Positions 34,798-44,991 of a stretch of DNA of 64,000 nucleotides are shown in pieces. The notes beneath the pieces are model-generated. The model was not told where the DNA came from. It saw only the letters and a program-made list of their open reading frames with translations, and did not search any database. Numbering within the stretch: the stretch's first letter is position 1; the number at the start of each line of letters is the position of its first letter. Source of the stretch: Sphingomonadales bacterium (GTDB lineage: Bacteria > Bacteroidota > Bacteroidia > Flavobacteriales_D > Crocinitomicaceae); contig VHBC01000002.1 of assembly GCA_016872115.1 (NCBI GenBank), positions 124,001 through 188,000 of the forward strand, written 5' to 3'. Made by a program: the position numbers and the translations under genes.

Positions 34798-35714
34798 TCC
34801 CCTTCTTAAGACTCATTCGATTAAAAAACCTCCTCGCTATTTTTATAGCCATGATTGGAGCCGCTTATTTCCTTCACAAAGAAAATAAAGACCAATACAT
34901 CGATTTCAATGCTTTTCATTTTGGTTTACTTCTTTTTTCAACTATAATTATTGCCGCAGCGGGTCATATCATCAACGATTATTTTGACCTCAAGGCCGAC
35001 CGTATCAACAAACCTGAGGCGCTGGTATTAACCAAATACATGAACAAACGATGGGCTATTTTAGCCAACTGGATTTTAAACGGAGTTGGTTTTCTCATCG
35101 CACTATTCTTATCTTGGAATTACGAAAGCCTCGTTTTTATATTCGTACACCTATTGGGTATCAATCTCTTATGGTTTTACAGTGCTTACTGGAAACGTAA
35201 ATTGGTTTTAGGTGCGGTTGTCTTGGCAGCACTACCCGGTTTGGTATTATTTCTCGTATGTTGGTATTTTCAGGTGCTCAATGAAAACAGCGCTGCGTTT
35301 TCTCCTTATCATGCACAAACCTGGAGCACTTACCTCGATTACCGTTTTATTTACTTCGTGGCTATTTGCGCATTCTTCATCAACCTGAGTCGTGAAATCA
35401 TCAAAGATATACACGATATGCCAGGAGATGCATTGATTAATGCCCACACAATTCCTCGTCAAATTGGTGCCAAAAAAGCGCAATTTATGGCTCTACTCAT
35501 CCTACAATTACCTGGTTTTCTTTTTTTGTTACTGCAATTGATGACCAACTTTGAACTCCCTACTACTTATGTAAAATTGGCCCTTGGCGCAGCCGAAACT
35601 TTATTTATAGGTGGGTTGGCCGCTTATTTGTGGGCACCCCAACTCTTAGAAAAATATTTGCGCTGGATCCCTACCTTGGCCATCATTTTCGGTTTAACTT
35701 GTTTATATTTCTGA
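34794..35714 (+). CDS. UbiA family prenyltransferase
   Basis: 306 aa integral membrane protein with about eight transmembrane helices. The first Asp-rich motif is NDYFDLKADRINKP (about 62-75). The second is in SREIIKDIHDMPGDA (about 200-214). Members attach polyprenyl chains to aromatic or glycerol phosphates. In Bacteroidota this branch is often annotated as geranylgeranylglycerol-phosphate geranylgeranyltransferase, but the acceptor cannot be told from sequence. 4-base overlap with the previous gene; one base from maf. Confidence 0.88.
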   Translation: MIPFLRLIRLKNLLAIFIAMIGAAYFLHKENKDQYIDFNAFHFGLLLFSTIIIAAAGHIINDYFDLKADRINKPEALVLTKYMNKRWAILANWILNGVGFLIALFLSWNYESLVFIFVHLLGINLLWFYSAYWKRKLVLGAVVLAALPGLVLFLVCWYFQVLNENSAAFSPYHAQTWSTYLDYRFIYFVAICAFFINLSREIIKDIHDMPGDALINAHTIPRQIGAKKAQFMALLILQLPGFLFLLLQLMTNFELPTTYVKLALGAAETLFIGGLAAYLWAPQLLEKYLRWIPTLAIIFGLTCLYF

Positions 35715-35715
35715 T

Positions 35716-36279
35716 ATGCGTCTGGTATTAGGTTCCGCATCGCCCCGTAGGAAGGATTTATTAAAAGAACTAGGTTTTGATTTTCGCGTGCTTACAGCAG
35801 AGGCCGATGAATCATTTGACCCTCAACAAAGTCCAGAAGAAATCGTTTTGGCTATCTGCCGCAAAAAAATGGATGCAATTTGGCCTCAAATAGAACCCGA
35901 TGAAAGGCTTATTTGTGCCGATACCATCGTTTATTTAGATGGCAAAGTATTGGGCAAACCTCAGCACAAAGCGGCGGCAATTCAAATGTTGCAACAGCTT
36001 TCTGGCAAAACACATGAGGTTTACACTGGCGTCTTGATCAAAGACGAACAAGGTGAGCACCAACTTGTGGATTGTACTACTGTGCGTTTTCAGGACTTGC
36101 GTCTAGAAGATATCCTGCATTACATCGAACACCACAATGCATTGGACAAAGCAGGTGCTTATGGCATTCAAGATTGGATAGGTCAAATTGGCGTAATTGA
36201 AATAAGAGGTTCCTATACAAATGTGATGGGTTTGCCAACCCAAAGATTATATCCCTTTCTAAAAAATTTAATGGCATAA
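35716..36279 (+). CDS. Maf-like nucleoside triphosphate pyrophosphatase
   Basis: 187 aa. Removes non-canonical or modified nucleotides (dTTP/UTP or m7GTP subfamily). Signature GSASPRRKDLLKELG at the N-terminus, ADTIVYLDGKVLGKP (catalytic Asp), GKTHEVYTGV, and DKAGAYGIQ near the C-terminus are all present. The Y-L-D-G-K version suggests the dTTP/UTP (YhdE) type. It ends the queE - porE-like - ubiA - maf run before a terminator. Confidence 0.93.
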   Translation: MRLVLGSASPRRKDLLKELGFDFRVLTAEADESFDPQQSPEEIVLAICRKKMDAIWPQIEPDERLICADTIVYLDGKVLGKPQHKAAAIQMLQQLSGKTHEVYTGVLIKDEQGEHQLVDCTTVRFQDLRLEDILHYIEHHNALDKAGAYGIQDWIGQIGVIEIRGSYTNVMGLPTQRLYPFLKNLMA

Positions 36280-36307
36280 AAAAACCGCGGAAAGCCGCGG
36301 TTTTTTT
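36278..36307. terminator. Bidirectional terminator between maf and the OmpA gene
   Basis: A-run, AACCGCGG, loop AAAG, CCGCGGTT and T-run, symmetric between the convergent stops at 36279 and 36324. Confidence 0.85.
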
Positions 36308-36323
36308 AATGTTTACTTAGTGC

Positions 36324-37553
36324 TTAGAGTTTGACACTGAACTCAACGCGGCGATTTTTGGCGTCTTTGATTTCTTGGTCGTCGTCTTCTCCAATTTCAC
36401 TACTTGGTACTGAATCTGACTTATAGCTTTTGACAATTCGGTCCTCGGAAATACCGTTATTCACAAGGTATTTAACTGCTGCGGCCACACGCTTACGGTC
36501 CATGTCGAGATAATCTTCGTTTTCTGCACCCGCTTTGATTTCTAGGGCATCGTTGTGACCAGTAATTTCTATTCTGAGGCTCGGATTGGCATTCATTTGT
36601 GCCACAATAAAGTCGAGATTGACACGCGCGTTTTCAGTCAAAGATGATTTACCAGCACGGAAATAGATGGTTTGCGCGGCAATCTTTTTGTCGGTATTCA
36701 TTTTGTCGTTGACTTCGGGCGTTTTGTCAAAAACCAAAGTACTAAATGAATCTTCGATTTTTGGCGGTTTCGCATTGAAACAAGCGCACTCAGACGGATT
36801 ATCAACTAAACGAACAATAATGTTGTCGATGTAGTAATAGGCATGCGTAAGGGCATCAGCCTCGGCATCTTTGGGTTTTTTGACAGCCTGGAACTGTGTG
36901 TTTTCATTGCGATCAAAATTACCGATAGTGAGGAATTTTTCATCGCCTTTGGCTGTATATGTATTGCAAACCTTTTCCCAACCAAAAAAGCCGTTGTAAA
37001 CTTTATTGAGTTGCGCTTTCATGACGTGGTCACCGGCCATATAAATGGCTCCTGGCTCGCCATTTGCTGGCTTGTCTTTTGAAAAGTAAACGCCGAGGTT
37101 ATTGTTGGCAAACTTGGATGACTCACTTAAAGAAACGGAATACTCTACGCAATAGGTCAGGCCTTTTTTAAGCGTAACAGGTTCTTTACCTTGCATTAAT
37201 TGAATGGTGATGTACGAACGCTCACCGGCTAACTTACCTGGTTTGTAGGTCACGATTCCTGCATAGACATTGCCACCATTTTCGGTGGTAGGATCTTCTG
37301 AACCGTATACGTTGGCAGGAATGCCGATGTCACCAGTTGCATTTTTTGAAAATAGATCGGCTTGGAGTTCTGTTGGCGAACTGATGCCTTTACCTGCAAC
37401 GGCAATACCACCAAGTTCAGTAAGGTCTTCTGAAGCGCCTTCAAAAGTAATGTTGACGATTTCTTTCTCGTTAGTTTTTTTGCTTTTTTGAGCAAATGCA
37501 GTTGTAGACAGCGCTATAACCGAACATGCAACAAGAATGCTACGAATTGGCAT
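36324..37553 (-). CDS. OmpA family outer-membrane/periplasmic protein
   Basis: 409 aa from the ATG at 37553 (an in-frame ATG at 37568 is also possible). Signal peptide [22 protein letters not shown]. The N-terminal half (about 30-270) has no clear family beyond a beta-rich envelope domain. The C-terminal OmpA peptidoglycan-binding domain (about 290-409) has [20 protein letters not shown] and an EITGHNDA block where GHTD is usual, then [12 protein letters not shown] and [10 protein letters not shown]. The start overlaps the 3' end of hemE by 14 bases. Probably ties outer membrane to peptidoglycan. Confidence 0.85.
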   Translation of the reverse strand: MPIRSILVACSVIALSTTAFAQKSKKTNEKEIVNITFEGASEDLTELGGIAVAGKGISSPTELQADLFSKNATGDIGIPANVYGSEDPTTENGGNVYAGIVTYKPGKLAGERSYITIQLMQGKEPVTLKKGLTYCVEYSVSLSESSKFANNNLGVYFSKDKPANGEPGAIYMAGDHVMKAQLNKVYNGFFGWEKVCNTYTAKGDEKFLTIGNFDRNENTQFQAVKKPKDAEADALTHAYYYIDNIIVRLVDNPSECACFNAKPPKIEDSFSTLVFDKTPEVNDKMNTDKKIAAQTIYFRAGKSSLTENARVNLDFIVAQMNANPSLRIEITGHNDALEIKAGAENEDYLDMDRKRVAAAVKYLVNNGISEDRIVKSYKSDSVPSSEIGEDDDQEIKDAKNRRVEFSVKL

Positions 37554-38586
37554 GGTTTGAAATTTCATAGTTTTTAACGGTATTTATAAATACTTTAACC
37601 TTTTCTGGATCAATATCTGGATAGACTCCGTGACCCAAATTTACAATATGTCTTTGACTTTTAAAGGAATTGAGCATTTTTTTGGTTTCTTGCTCGATGA
37701 TTTGCGGGCTTCCGTAGAGCACGCAAGGATCTAAATTGCCTTGTAAAGTCTTTTCTTCCTGAACCAAACTTCGTGCCACAGGGACCGACATATTCCAATC
37801 TAGACCAATTGTTGTACAAGACAACTTGCAAATTTCGGGCAATGAAGCCACTGCACCTTTGGAGAATACGGTTAATGGGGTGCCGCTCAAAGCCTCAGCA
37901 ATTTGCTGGATGTATTTTAAACCAAATTCGCGGTATTGGTCTTCGCCGAGTATGCCCGCCCAAGAGTCGAACAATTGCAAGGCATCGGCGCCCGCTGCAA
38001 CTTGCCCTTTGAGATAAGCGATGGTGGTATCAGTTATGCGTTGTAATAACTGATGCGCTAAAGCCGGTTGTGTGTAAAGAAGTTTTCTAGATTCACTGAA
38101 CGTTTTTGAGCCTTTGCCTTCTACCATGTAACAGAGAATGGTCCAAGGAGCACCAGCAAAACCAATGAGTGGAACACGGCCATTTAAACCCGCTTTTGTT
38201 TGTTTGAGTGCCTCAAAAACATACCACAAACGCTCTTGAACATCGATTGTTGTATCGAGACGATCAAATTCTGCTTGACTGCGAATGGTGTTTTCAAACC
38301 ATGGACCTTTTTGTTCAATCATTTGATAAGGTAAGCCCATGGCCTCTGGAATCACGAGGATATCAGAAAAAATAATTGCGGCATCTACACCGAGTAAATC
38401 GACTGGTTGTATGGTGACTTCAGTGGCAAAAGCTGGTGTTTCAACCAGTTCTTTAAATCCGGAAAGCTGGGATCGAACGGCGCGGTATTCTGGTAAAATT
38501 CGGCCGGCTTGGCGCATAAGCCAAACAGGGTAGCGCTCAATGGCCTCACCACGATGCGCGCGAAGAAATAAATCGTTTTGAATCAT
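37540..38586 (-). CDS. hemE: Uroporphyrinogen decarboxylase
   Basis: Converts uroporphyrinogen III to coproporphyrinogen III in heme synthesis. 348 aa. [16 protein letters not shown] near the N-terminus has the substrate-binding arginines. [14 protein letters not shown] carries the catalytic Asp, and G-F-A-G-A-P-W-T the conserved turn. The C-terminal [15 protein letters not shown] is diagnostic. An exact minus-7 element ends 5 bases before the ATG. The gene lies within a minus-strand run ending in the OmpA gene. Confidence 0.96.
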   Translation of the reverse strand: MIQNDLFLRAHRGEAIERYPVWLMRQAGRILPEYRAVRSQLSGFKELVETPAFATEVTIQPVDLLGVDAAIIFSDILVIPEAMGLPYQMIEQKGPWFENTIRSQAEFDRLDTTIDVQERLWYVFEALKQTKAGLNGRVPLIGFAGAPWTILCYMVEGKGSKTFSESRKLLYTQPALAHQLLQRITDTTIAYLKGQVAAGADALQLFDSWAGILGEDQYREFGLKYIQQIAEALSGTPLTVFSKGAVASLPEICKLSCTTIGLDWNMSVPVARSLVQEEKTLQGNLDPCVLYGSPQIIEQETKKMLNSFKSQRHIVNLGHGVYPDIDPEKVKVFINTVKNYEISNHANS

Positions 38587-38591
38587 TAACG

Positions 38592-38599
38592 CAAAGGTA
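38592..38599 (-). promoter_or_regulatory. hemE minus-7 element, leaderless type
   Basis: TACCTTTG on the minus strand (exact TAnnTTTG), 5 bases before the hemE ATG. It is in the 18-base gap after ung. Confidence 0.5.
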
Positions 38600-38604
38600 A
38601 GAAT

Positions 38605-39276
38605 TTACCATTGAATTTCAGGCTTGCCGTGCATACGCAAATATGCATTGGTTTTGCTGAAATGCTTGCAGCCAAAAAAGCCGCGATGCGCGGCGAGCGG
38701 CGACGGATGCACCGCCTTTAAAACCAAGTGTTTAGTTGGGTCAATATGACTTGCTTTGGCCTGTGCTTTGGCTCCCCAAAGAATAAACACGATATTTTCT
38801 TTTTCAGTGGCAATTTTTTCTATTACGGCATCCGTAAAACACTCCCAACCCCAGTTCTTGTGGCTATCTGGCTTCCCTTGCTCAACAGTGAGTACGGAAT
38901 TGAGCAATAAAATCCCTTGCTTGGCCCAGAGCGTAAGATCGCCGTTTTTCAAATCTGGAAGTGCAAGGTCATTCTTTCTTTCTTTAAAAATATTTACCAA
39001 GCTTTTGGGCAATGGCCGAATACCTTGGGCAACAGAAAAACACAAACCATTCGCATGACCTTGCGTTGGATATGGGTCTTGGCCTAAGATCACCACTTTG
39101 AGTGCTTCCCAAGCGCAATGTTCAAAAGCCCGATAAACTTGTTCTTTTGGAGGAAAAATCAGGTATTCTGAATGGCAATAGGCCTGCTCCAACTTTGCTT
39201 GCAAAGTCAAAAAATAGGGTTGATGAAATTCTTTCTCTAAAACAGGAAACCAAGATGAATTTTTGGGAAAGGTCAT
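38605..39276 (-). CDS. ung: Uracil-DNA glycosylase
   Basis: Excises uracil from DNA. 223 aa. The water-activating loop GQDPYP with catalytic Asp lies near residues 64-69. The LLLNSVLTVEQGKPDSH block is uracil-binding, and HPSPLAAHRGFFGC is the His-Pro-Ser leucine loop. It is preceded by a one-base gap after the BNR gene stop; the run is purT, M61, BNR, ung, hemE, OmpA on the minus strand. Confidence 0.97.
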   Translation of the reverse strand: MTFPKNSSWFPVLEKEFHQPYFLTLQAKLEQAYCHSEYLIFPPKEQVYRAFEHCAWEALKVVILGQDPYPTQGHANGLCFSVAQGIRPLPKSLVNIFKERKNDLALPDLKNGDLTLWAKQGILLLNSVLTVEQGKPDSHKNWGWECFTDAVIEKIATEKENIVFILWGAKAQAKASHIDPTKHLVLKAVHPSPLAAHRGFFGCKHFSKTNAYLRMHGKPEIQW

Positions 39277-39277
39277 T

Positions 39278-40549
39278 TTATTTCAAATCGATGAGTGCCA
39301 CCCACAAACTGATTCTTTGATCGTCCATTCGCGGCCAAATTGGGCGAACACGGCCATCGTAGGCTGCAATACTAAGGTAATCGCCAAAAAAGACCATTGC
39401 TTTTGGCATAAATGGTCGTTCAGAAATACGTTGTTCTTTAAACGTTTGGCCGCCGTCGGTACTTGTAGCCCAGTAGACATCTGTTCTGTTGTCTTTAAAT
39501 CGTCTGCGGTCATAATACACAAAATGTAGATCACCTCTAATCGGATCAACGGCCATATTGCATAGAAACTGATGACGATTTGAACTGTCTTGGTTGACTC
39601 TAATAGGCTCAGACCAAGTTTCACCTAAATCGGTCGACTTAAGCAACCAAACATCGGTGTTGTCTGGACCGCCACGTTGATCTGACCAGTTTAGATAGAG
39701 TGTGCCATGTTGGGGTCCTCCACTCAAGTCAGAGAGTAAAAAAGGCATGCCGTTTGAGCGGAAAAAACCAGGGATTTGGTAATCCCAACCACCAATATGA
39801 TCAATGACTTTTCGTTCTTCGGCGAACCAAGTGAGGCCGCCATCTGTGGAGCGCTGAAACATGATACCTCTGGGTCCTGACCAAGTGACGCAAATTTCAC
39901 CATTTGGTCCCAACGCAGGAACGGCTCCTTCAAGGCTATTGTCTCCATCAGAGCAATCACCATTGAATTTAGATATGCAAAGTGGTGCGGTCCAGGAGAG
40001 ACCGCGATCCGTTGATTTAGAGAACATCACCATTGAGCTGTCTTCTGGATCGGTTGAATCATAGACATCGAATTGGGTCCAGGTCATATAAACGACATTT
40101 GTTTTGGGATCGATGACCACCCAATGCTTGTCTTGCACTTTGGCGCCATTTGGCGCAGGAAAAGAGCCCTTTGAAAAATGACCAGGTTTATCGGCAACTT
40201 GGCAAACAATGCGATCGATGCGCGTCGCTTTTTTGTAATCACTCAAGTGAAAATAATACAATCGGCCTTGATTATCATATTGCAAAACAGGATCTCCGTA
40301 AACCCCATAAGGGCTTTTTAATGCACTTGACTGCCAAGTTTTTCCACCGTCTGAAGAGTAGTGATATCCCTGTATAATACTTCCGGCTGAAATCTCATTT
40401 GGATTTCGTGGATTGATGGCAATTGAAGGTTCACATTCGTTATAAGGGTACTTGGCCGAAACAGGAGGTATCTGAATGTTTGGGTAAGACTGTGCAAAAA
40501 GCGCAGTACTGAATAAACTAACGCAACCAATAAAGCAATAAAGACGCAT
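39278..40549 (-). CDS. Secreted BNR-repeat (sialidase-like fold) protein
   Basis: 423 aa from the ATG at 40549, where a signal peptide begins (MRLYCFIGCVSLFSTALFAQ); a longer frame to 40636 lies inside the M61 gene and is rejected. Asp-box turns recur (SSDGGKTW, STDRGLSW, STDGGLTW, STDLGETW, STDGGQTF), giving a six-bladed propeller as in sialidase-like proteins. No T9SS sorting domain is present, so it may stay in the periplasm or be secreted differently. Catalytic residues are not evident. Overlaps the M61 gene by 32 bases. Confidence 0.8.
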   Translation of the reverse strand: MRLYCFIGCVSLFSTALFAQSYPNIQIPPVSAKYPYNECEPSIAINPRNPNEISAGSIIQGYHYSSDGGKTWQSSALKSPYGVYGDPVLQYDNQGRLYYFHLSDYKKATRIDRIVCQVADKPGHFSKGSFPAPNGAKVQDKHWVVIDPKTNVVYMTWTQFDVYDSTDPEDSSMVMFSKSTDRGLSWTAPLCISKFNGDCSDGDNSLEGAVPALGPNGEICVTWSGPRGIMFQRSTDGGLTWFAEERKVIDHIGGWDYQIPGFFRSNGMPFLLSDLSGGPQHGTLYLNWSDQRGGPDNTDVWLLKSTDLGETWSEPIRVNQDSSNRHQFLCNMAVDPIRGDLHFVYYDRRRFKDNRTDVYWATSTDGGQTFKEQRISERPFMPKAMVFFGDYLSIAAYDGRVRPIWPRMDDQRISLWVALIDLK

Positions 40550-42311
40550 TGTTATCTTTGATTTGTAGTGAATACTGAGGACGAGTCCAAGTTTTGAAAG
40601 CACATTTTGTAGTGAACAATTTACCGTCTCGGGCAACTAACAATTCAATGCTTGAACCGGTTTGTAGGTTATTATATTTGTTTTCAAGGGCAGTTTTGTT
40701 GATGCGATAGCCATCGCAAGCAATGATTTCATCACCGGCGCTGATTCCGGCATCTTCAGCGGCCGAACCACTGCGCACTGATCGCACTTTAATGAGCTCG
40801 CCATCTTCTAGGGAAAGTCCGAGGTTCGTAAGCGCCGCACTGTTATCAGTGACCGTCAAGCCCAAAGGTTCAAAGTACTTTTTATATGGAATGATCTGGG
40901 TGCCGTTGATATAGTTGACAAAAAAAGCTTGCATATCCTCTCCAATATAAGTCGATAACTCTTGTTCGAATTCGGCTTCGGTAAAACCACGTTTGAGCCC
41001 AAGCGCATATTTTTGATAAAGTAATTGCATAAATCCATCTAAACTCTGCTTTCCTTTAGATTTTTGAATTAGGTAGGCGTCGAGCACTGCACCTAAAACC
41101 GCTCCTCTGGAGTAATACGTCATCGTCGTATTACCTGAATTTTCATTTGGACGATACGCTTTTATCCAAGCATCGAAACTCGCATGCGCAACAGGCTGAA
41201 CTCGCGCACCAGGAGAGCCTTCCACATAATTAATTTGGGACTGCAACTTACTGACAAACTCGTTTTTGGTGTAGAATCCGGCGCGCAATAGCAGCAATTC
41301 GTCATAGTAAGATGTAATGCCTTCCATGACCCACAGCAAAGAGGTGTAGCATTCTTGATCGTAGTTGAACGGGCCAAGTTCGATGGGGCGAATGCGTTTG
41401 ACATTCCACAAATGAAAATATTCGTGGGCTACGAGGTTGATAAAACCCAAGTAATTCGATCCTGTGTAGGACCAACGGCTTACACTTAATACACAAGAAT
41501 TCAAATGTTCGAGGCCGCCTTGACCGTCGGTAACATTATGAACAATAAATAAGTAATCTTGATTGGGATTGCTTCCAAATACACCCGTGGCGGCCTCGAC
41601 TACTTTGGCCATATCTTTTTGTAATTGGGCTACATTGTAGTTGGCCTCACCGTACATCGCCACGCGGTGGCGCACACCCGCAGCCAAAAAGGTGAATTCT
41701 TGCTGATTGCCAATCTCAATAGGGCTGTCTACCAATTGGTCGTAATCACTAAAAATAAAAGATTGAACGCCAATTTCAGATTTAGCCATAGTACCTGCAT
41801 CGAACTTATAATCTATCGGGGCTAGCGCTGTGCTGACTTTCTTGAAAGTTGCATGCGGGTAGATTTTAAGCACGCCTTGTTGGTTGCGGGTTTCTTCGGT
41901 GTACATGAAAACACCTGCACCAGTTACAAAACCGTGTGTGTTGTCCAGATAAGGGGTTCTGACCGATAATTCAAAGGCATAAACTTCATAAAAAAGTGAA
42001 AAATCAGACTTTCCATCACAGAGAACCTCCCAAGTATTTTTACTCTTTTTCTTGACAGCTAGTGGCTTGCCTTCCGCATCAAGCGCTTTAACCTGATTGA
42101 GATTCTTGGAAAATTCGCGCACTAAATAAGACCCAGGTGTCCAGACCGGCATTTTAAAGGTTTGAACAGCCGCATTGTTTTCTGTAACTTGAATTTTAAC
42201 CGCAAAATAGTGCGAATTGGGTTGCGGCATTGACAAGTGGTAAATGAGTTTGCTAGCTAATATTCCGGTAGGCAGCAAAAGCAAAAAGAAGAGCGTAACT
42301 AAGGATTTCAT
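40518..42311 (-). CDS. M61 family metallopeptidase with PDZ domain
   Basis: 597 aa. Signal peptide (MKSLVTLFFLLLLPTGILAS). N-terminal beta domain (about 25-180), M61 glycyl aminopeptidase-like catalytic domain with zinc motif HEYFH (296-300) followed by NVKRIRP, and a PDZ domain (about 480-560; G-I-S-A-G-D-E-I-I). Acts in the periplasm or at the surface, probably trimming N-terminal glycine or acidic residues as in described members. Substrate unknown. The 3' end overlaps the BNR gene start. Confidence 0.92.
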   Translation of the reverse strand: MKSLVTLFFLLLLPTGILASKLIYHLSMPQPNSHYFAVKIQVTENNAAVQTFKMPVWTPGSYLVREFSKNLNQVKALDAEGKPLAVKKKSKNTWEVLCDGKSDFSLFYEVYAFELSVRTPYLDNTHGFVTGAGVFMYTEETRNQQGVLKIYPHATFKKVSTALAPIDYKFDAGTMAKSEIGVQSFIFSDYDQLVDSPIEIGNQQEFTFLAAGVRHRVAMYGEANYNVAQLQKDMAKVVEAATGVFGSNPNQDYLFIVHNVTDGQGGLEHLNSCVLSVSRWSYTGSNYLGFINLVAHEYFHLWNVKRIRPIELGPFNYDQECYTSLLWVMEGITSYYDELLLLRAGFYTKNEFVSKLQSQINYVEGSPGARVQPVAHASFDAWIKAYRPNENSGNTTMTYYSRGAVLGAVLDAYLIQKSKGKQSLDGFMQLLYQKYALGLKRGFTEAEFEQELSTYIGEDMQAFFVNYINGTQIIPYKKYFEPLGLTVTDNSAALTNLGLSLEDGELIKVRSVRSGSAAEDAGISAGDEIIACDGYRINKTALENKYNNLQTGSSIELLVARDGKLFTTKCAFKTWTRPQYSLQIKDNNASLLLYWLR

Positions 42312-42360
42312 ATTGAATTAGGGATAATTTGAAAGTAAAAATTTAGATGGGCATCAAATT

Positions 42361-43524
42361 TCAATCCATAAGTTGAATAGTGGCTGCATCTATTTTTGCT
42401 TTTTGGACAAGTTCTTCAACAGGTTCGTTGCCGTAACGCAAAGCGACAGCCATGCGGCGGTAAGGACGCGTTGTTGGTTTGCCAAAAATTCGCACTTCTG
42501 TATGGGAATCTTTGAGAACGGTTTCGATACCTGAAAAATGAGGTGCGCTATTGCTTGTTTCTTTGGCCAGAATAACGGCGCTTGCTCCATTTTGAATTTG
42601 TCTTATTTCGGTGATTGGCAAACCTAAAACAGCGCGCGCATGCAGCTCAAATTCATTGAGATTCTGTGTGCCGGCTAGAGTAACCATACCGGTATCATGT
42701 GGCCGTGGTGATAACTCAGAGAAATAGGCACCGTCTTTGGTAATAAAAAATTCTACACCCCAAATACCGGCGCCTCCGAGTGCTTCGGTGACCCGGGCCG
42801 CCATATTTTGTGCCTCTGCCAAATGCGCTGCAGTCATGGGCATTGGCTGCCAACTTTCTTGGTAATCTCCCCTCTCCTGGCGATGCCCAATTGGGGCACA
42901 AAATAAGGTTGGGCCTTCTTTTTGGGTAACAGTCAATAAGGTTATTTCGTAATCAAAATCGATGAATCCTTCAACGATAACTTCTTTGAGATCACCTCTT
43001 GATCCTTCCATGGCGTAGGTCCAAGCAGTTTCGATATCTGCTTCTGATCTAATAACAGATTGTCCTTTTCCTGAGCTCGACATCAAGGGTTTCACTACGC
43101 AAGGCAGACCACAAAACGCCACCCCTTCTTTGAGTTCTTCCAGTGTAGAGGCATACTGATAAGGTGCAGTACGCACACCTACGTCTTTTGCCGCAAGATC
43201 TCTAATTGCTTTGCGATTCATCGTGAAATTAGCCGCTTTGGCACTCGGAACCACTTGAATTCCTTGCGCTTCATAGGCGTAAAAACGCTCTGTTCTAATG
43301 GCTTCAATTTCAGGAACTATTATATCAGGTTGGTGTGTGGCTACAACCCTATCCAGTGCGTTTGCGTCTAACATATCGATGACTTCAAATTGATCTGCGA
43401 CTTGCATAGCTGGTGCACCTGCGTAGCTATCTACAGCAACCACCGTTTGACCATAGCGTTTGGCTGCAATAACAAACTCTTTGCCGAGTTCACCGGATCC
43501 GAGTAAGAGAATTTTGAACTTCAT
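42361..43524 (-). CDS. purT: Formate-dependent phosphoribosylglycinamide formyltransferase (PurT)
   Basis: ATP-grasp enzyme that formylates GAR using formate and ATP in purine synthesis. 387 aa. N-terminal [33 protein letters not shown] (ATP-binding glycine loop); [34 protein letters not shown] is diagnostic of PurT over PurK. An exact minus-7 element ends 4 bases before the ATG. Confidence 0.96.
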   Translation of the reverse strand: MKFKILLLGSGELGKEFVIAAKRYGQTVVAVDSYAGAPAMQVADQFEVIDMLDANALDRVVATHQPDIIVPEIEAIRTERFYAYEAQGIQVVPSAKAANFTMNRKAIRDLAAKDVGVRTAPYQYASTLEELKEGVAFCGLPCVVKPLMSSSGKGQSVIRSEADIETAWTYAMEGSRGDLKEVIVEGFIDFDYEITLLTVTQKEGPTLFCAPIGHRQERGDYQESWQPMPMTAAHLAEAQNMAARVTEALGGAGIWGVEFFITKDGAYFSELSPRPHDTGMVTLAGTQNLNEFELHARAVLGLPITEIRQIQNGASAVILAKETSNSAPHFSGIETVLKDSHTEVRIFGKPTTRPYRRMAVALRYGNEPVEELVQKAKIDAATIQLMD

Positions 43525-43528
43525 GAAG

Positions 43529-43536
43529 CAAATTTA
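43529..43536 (-). promoter_or_regulatory. purT minus-7 element, leaderless type
   Basis: TAAATTTG on the minus strand (exact), 4 bases before the purT ATG. A minus-33 TTG is not clear. Confidence 0.45.
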
Positions 43537-43557
43537 AGCCAAAAGCAAAGAAATTGT

Positions 43558-43565
43558 TATTTTTG
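43558..43565 (+). promoter_or_regulatory. Minus-7 element of the VTC operon
   Basis: TATTTTTG, exact TAnnTTTG, 9 bases before the ATG at 43575. Confidence 0.4.
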
Positions 43566-43574
43566 AAAGACTAG

Positions 43575-44330
43575 ATGAGTACAATTAAAACAGAGATCGA
43601 TCAGTTTGACCCTATTTTCCTTAGAGAAATGGCCGATGTCAACCTGATGAACCGCGTAGACACCAAATTTGCCTTTCGCCAAGACGACCTCCTTCGTTTT
43701 TTACCCATATTAGCCCGTAATTACCGCGCCCTTAAGATTGAAGGAACAATGCTCCCTCACTACGAAAGTCTCTATTTTGACGACGAATCCTTTTCTTTTT
43801 TCAGAGACCATCACAACGGCAAAGCCGACCGCTTCAAAGTAAGGATTCGCAAATACGTCGAGTCTAACATACACTTCCTAGAAATCAAACATAAGGTGAA
43901 AGGGCGTACTGACAAACGTCGCATCCTTACACATGATTTCAATGAGTTGGAAGCAGAAAAAGAACGCGACTTTCTGCGCCGACAGCTTAATGAAGATACG
44001 CAACTCAAACCCACCATGTGGAATTCATTTCAGCGGATCACACTGGTCTCTAAAACCAATAAAGAAAGACTCACACTTGATATCGACATCAAATTTCATA
44101 TGGGTGAGGTCAAACGAGATTTTCACCAACTCGTCATTGCTGAACTCAAGCAAGAAGCCCTCGACCGCAATTCACCTTTTTATCAACTCATGAAAAAGGA
44201 ACGCATACGCCCCTACCGCCTCTCAAAATACTGTATTGGCAGCGTTGAAATTTATGGTGAAGAAGTACTTAAATTCAATCGCTTCAAAAAGAAGCTCCTC
44301 TTTTTAAATAAAATAAACCATGCTAACTAA
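43575..44330 (+). CDS. VTC domain protein (polyphosphate polymerase-like)
   Basis: 251 aa cytoplasmic CYTH/VTC-type tunnel enzyme fold. Basic and acidic residues that line the tunnel are visible: NRVDTKFAF (about 26-34), Y-E-S-L-Y-F-D, K-V-R-I-R-K-Y, FLEIKHKVKGRTDKRR and AELKQE near the end. In yeast VTC proteins make polyphosphate from ATP; bacterial homologues are uncharacterised in detail. It overlaps the membrane gene behind it by 11 bases, and the pairing suggests the two act together at the membrane. Confidence 0.85.
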   Translation: MSTIKTEIDQFDPIFLREMADVNLMNRVDTKFAFRQDDLLRFLPILARNYRALKIEGTMLPHYESLYFDDESFSFFRDHHNGKADRFKVRIRKYVESNIHFLEIKHKVKGRTDKRRILTHDFNELEAEKERDFLRRQLNEDTQLKPTMWNSFQRITLVSKTNKERLTLDIDIKFHMGEVKRDFHQLVIAELKQEALDRNSPFYQLMKKERIRPYRLSKYCIGSVEIYGEEVLKFNRFKKKLLFLNKINHAN

Positions 44331-44991
44331 CCTATTTTTTCTACTACCGCTCAAGAAAGCGATTTCTCCAAATACCATTACTTGGTTTAGTGAAGACTTC
44401 TATGGCCTGCTCATTCGCTTGGGCATTAACTTATTGTTTCTAACCATATTAATTCGCGTATTATACTATTCTAAAACGCGTCGCAAGGACTATCTTTTCA
44501 CGTATTACCTCATTGGAACAATCACCTTTTTCCTTTGCTTCGGCCTGATGCAAATGGATATTGACACCGGAATGGGCTTGGGCTTATTTGCTATTTTTGG
44601 TATCATTCGCTACCGCACTGACGCCATAGAAATCAAAGAAATGACCTATTTGTTTATGGTCATTGGCATAAGTGTAATTAATGCGCTTGCTTCCAATGAA
44701 TTAAGCATTTCAGAAGTTGGCGTGATCAATATTTCAGTGGTTTTACTGACCTTTTTGCTTGAAAATATCTGGCTCATGAAGCACGAAACGCGCAAGACCA
44801 TCAACTACGAGCGCATCGACCTCATCAAACTAGAAAACTACGACCTCATGAAAGCGGACCTTGAAAAACGCACGGGTCTTTCTATTAATCGCGTAGAGGT
44901 AGGAAAAATCGACTTCTTGAACGACACGGCAATGGTTCGGATTTACTATTTCGCAGACGAACAAGAATACTCAGATTACCACGTTCAATAA
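44320..44991 (+). CDS. DUF4956 family membrane protein
   Basis: 223 aa. Three or four transmembrane helices (about 25-45, 56-75, 80-100, 108-145) and a cytoplasmic C-terminal domain (about 150-223). The segment GLGLFAIFGIIRYRTDAIEIKEMTY is the hallmark of the family. It commonly sits beside VTC genes; it could export or regulate polyphosphate, which is inference. One base before lpxK. Confidence 0.85.
   Translation: MLTNLFFLLPLKKAISPNTITWFSEDFYGLLIRLGINLLFLTILIRVLYYSKTRRKDYLFTYYLIGTITFFLCFGLMQMDIDTGMGLGLFAIFGIIRYRTDAIEIKEMTYLFMVIGISVINALASNELSISEVGVINISVVLLTFLLENIWLMKHETRKTINYERIDLIKLENYDLMKADLEKRTGLSINRVEVGKIDFLNDTAMVRIYYFADEQEYSDYHVQ

Noticed and set aside
39278-40636. A 452-aa version of the BNR protein
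   Set aside because: The extra residues come from the 3' end of the M61 gene in another frame. A signal peptide begins at 40549.
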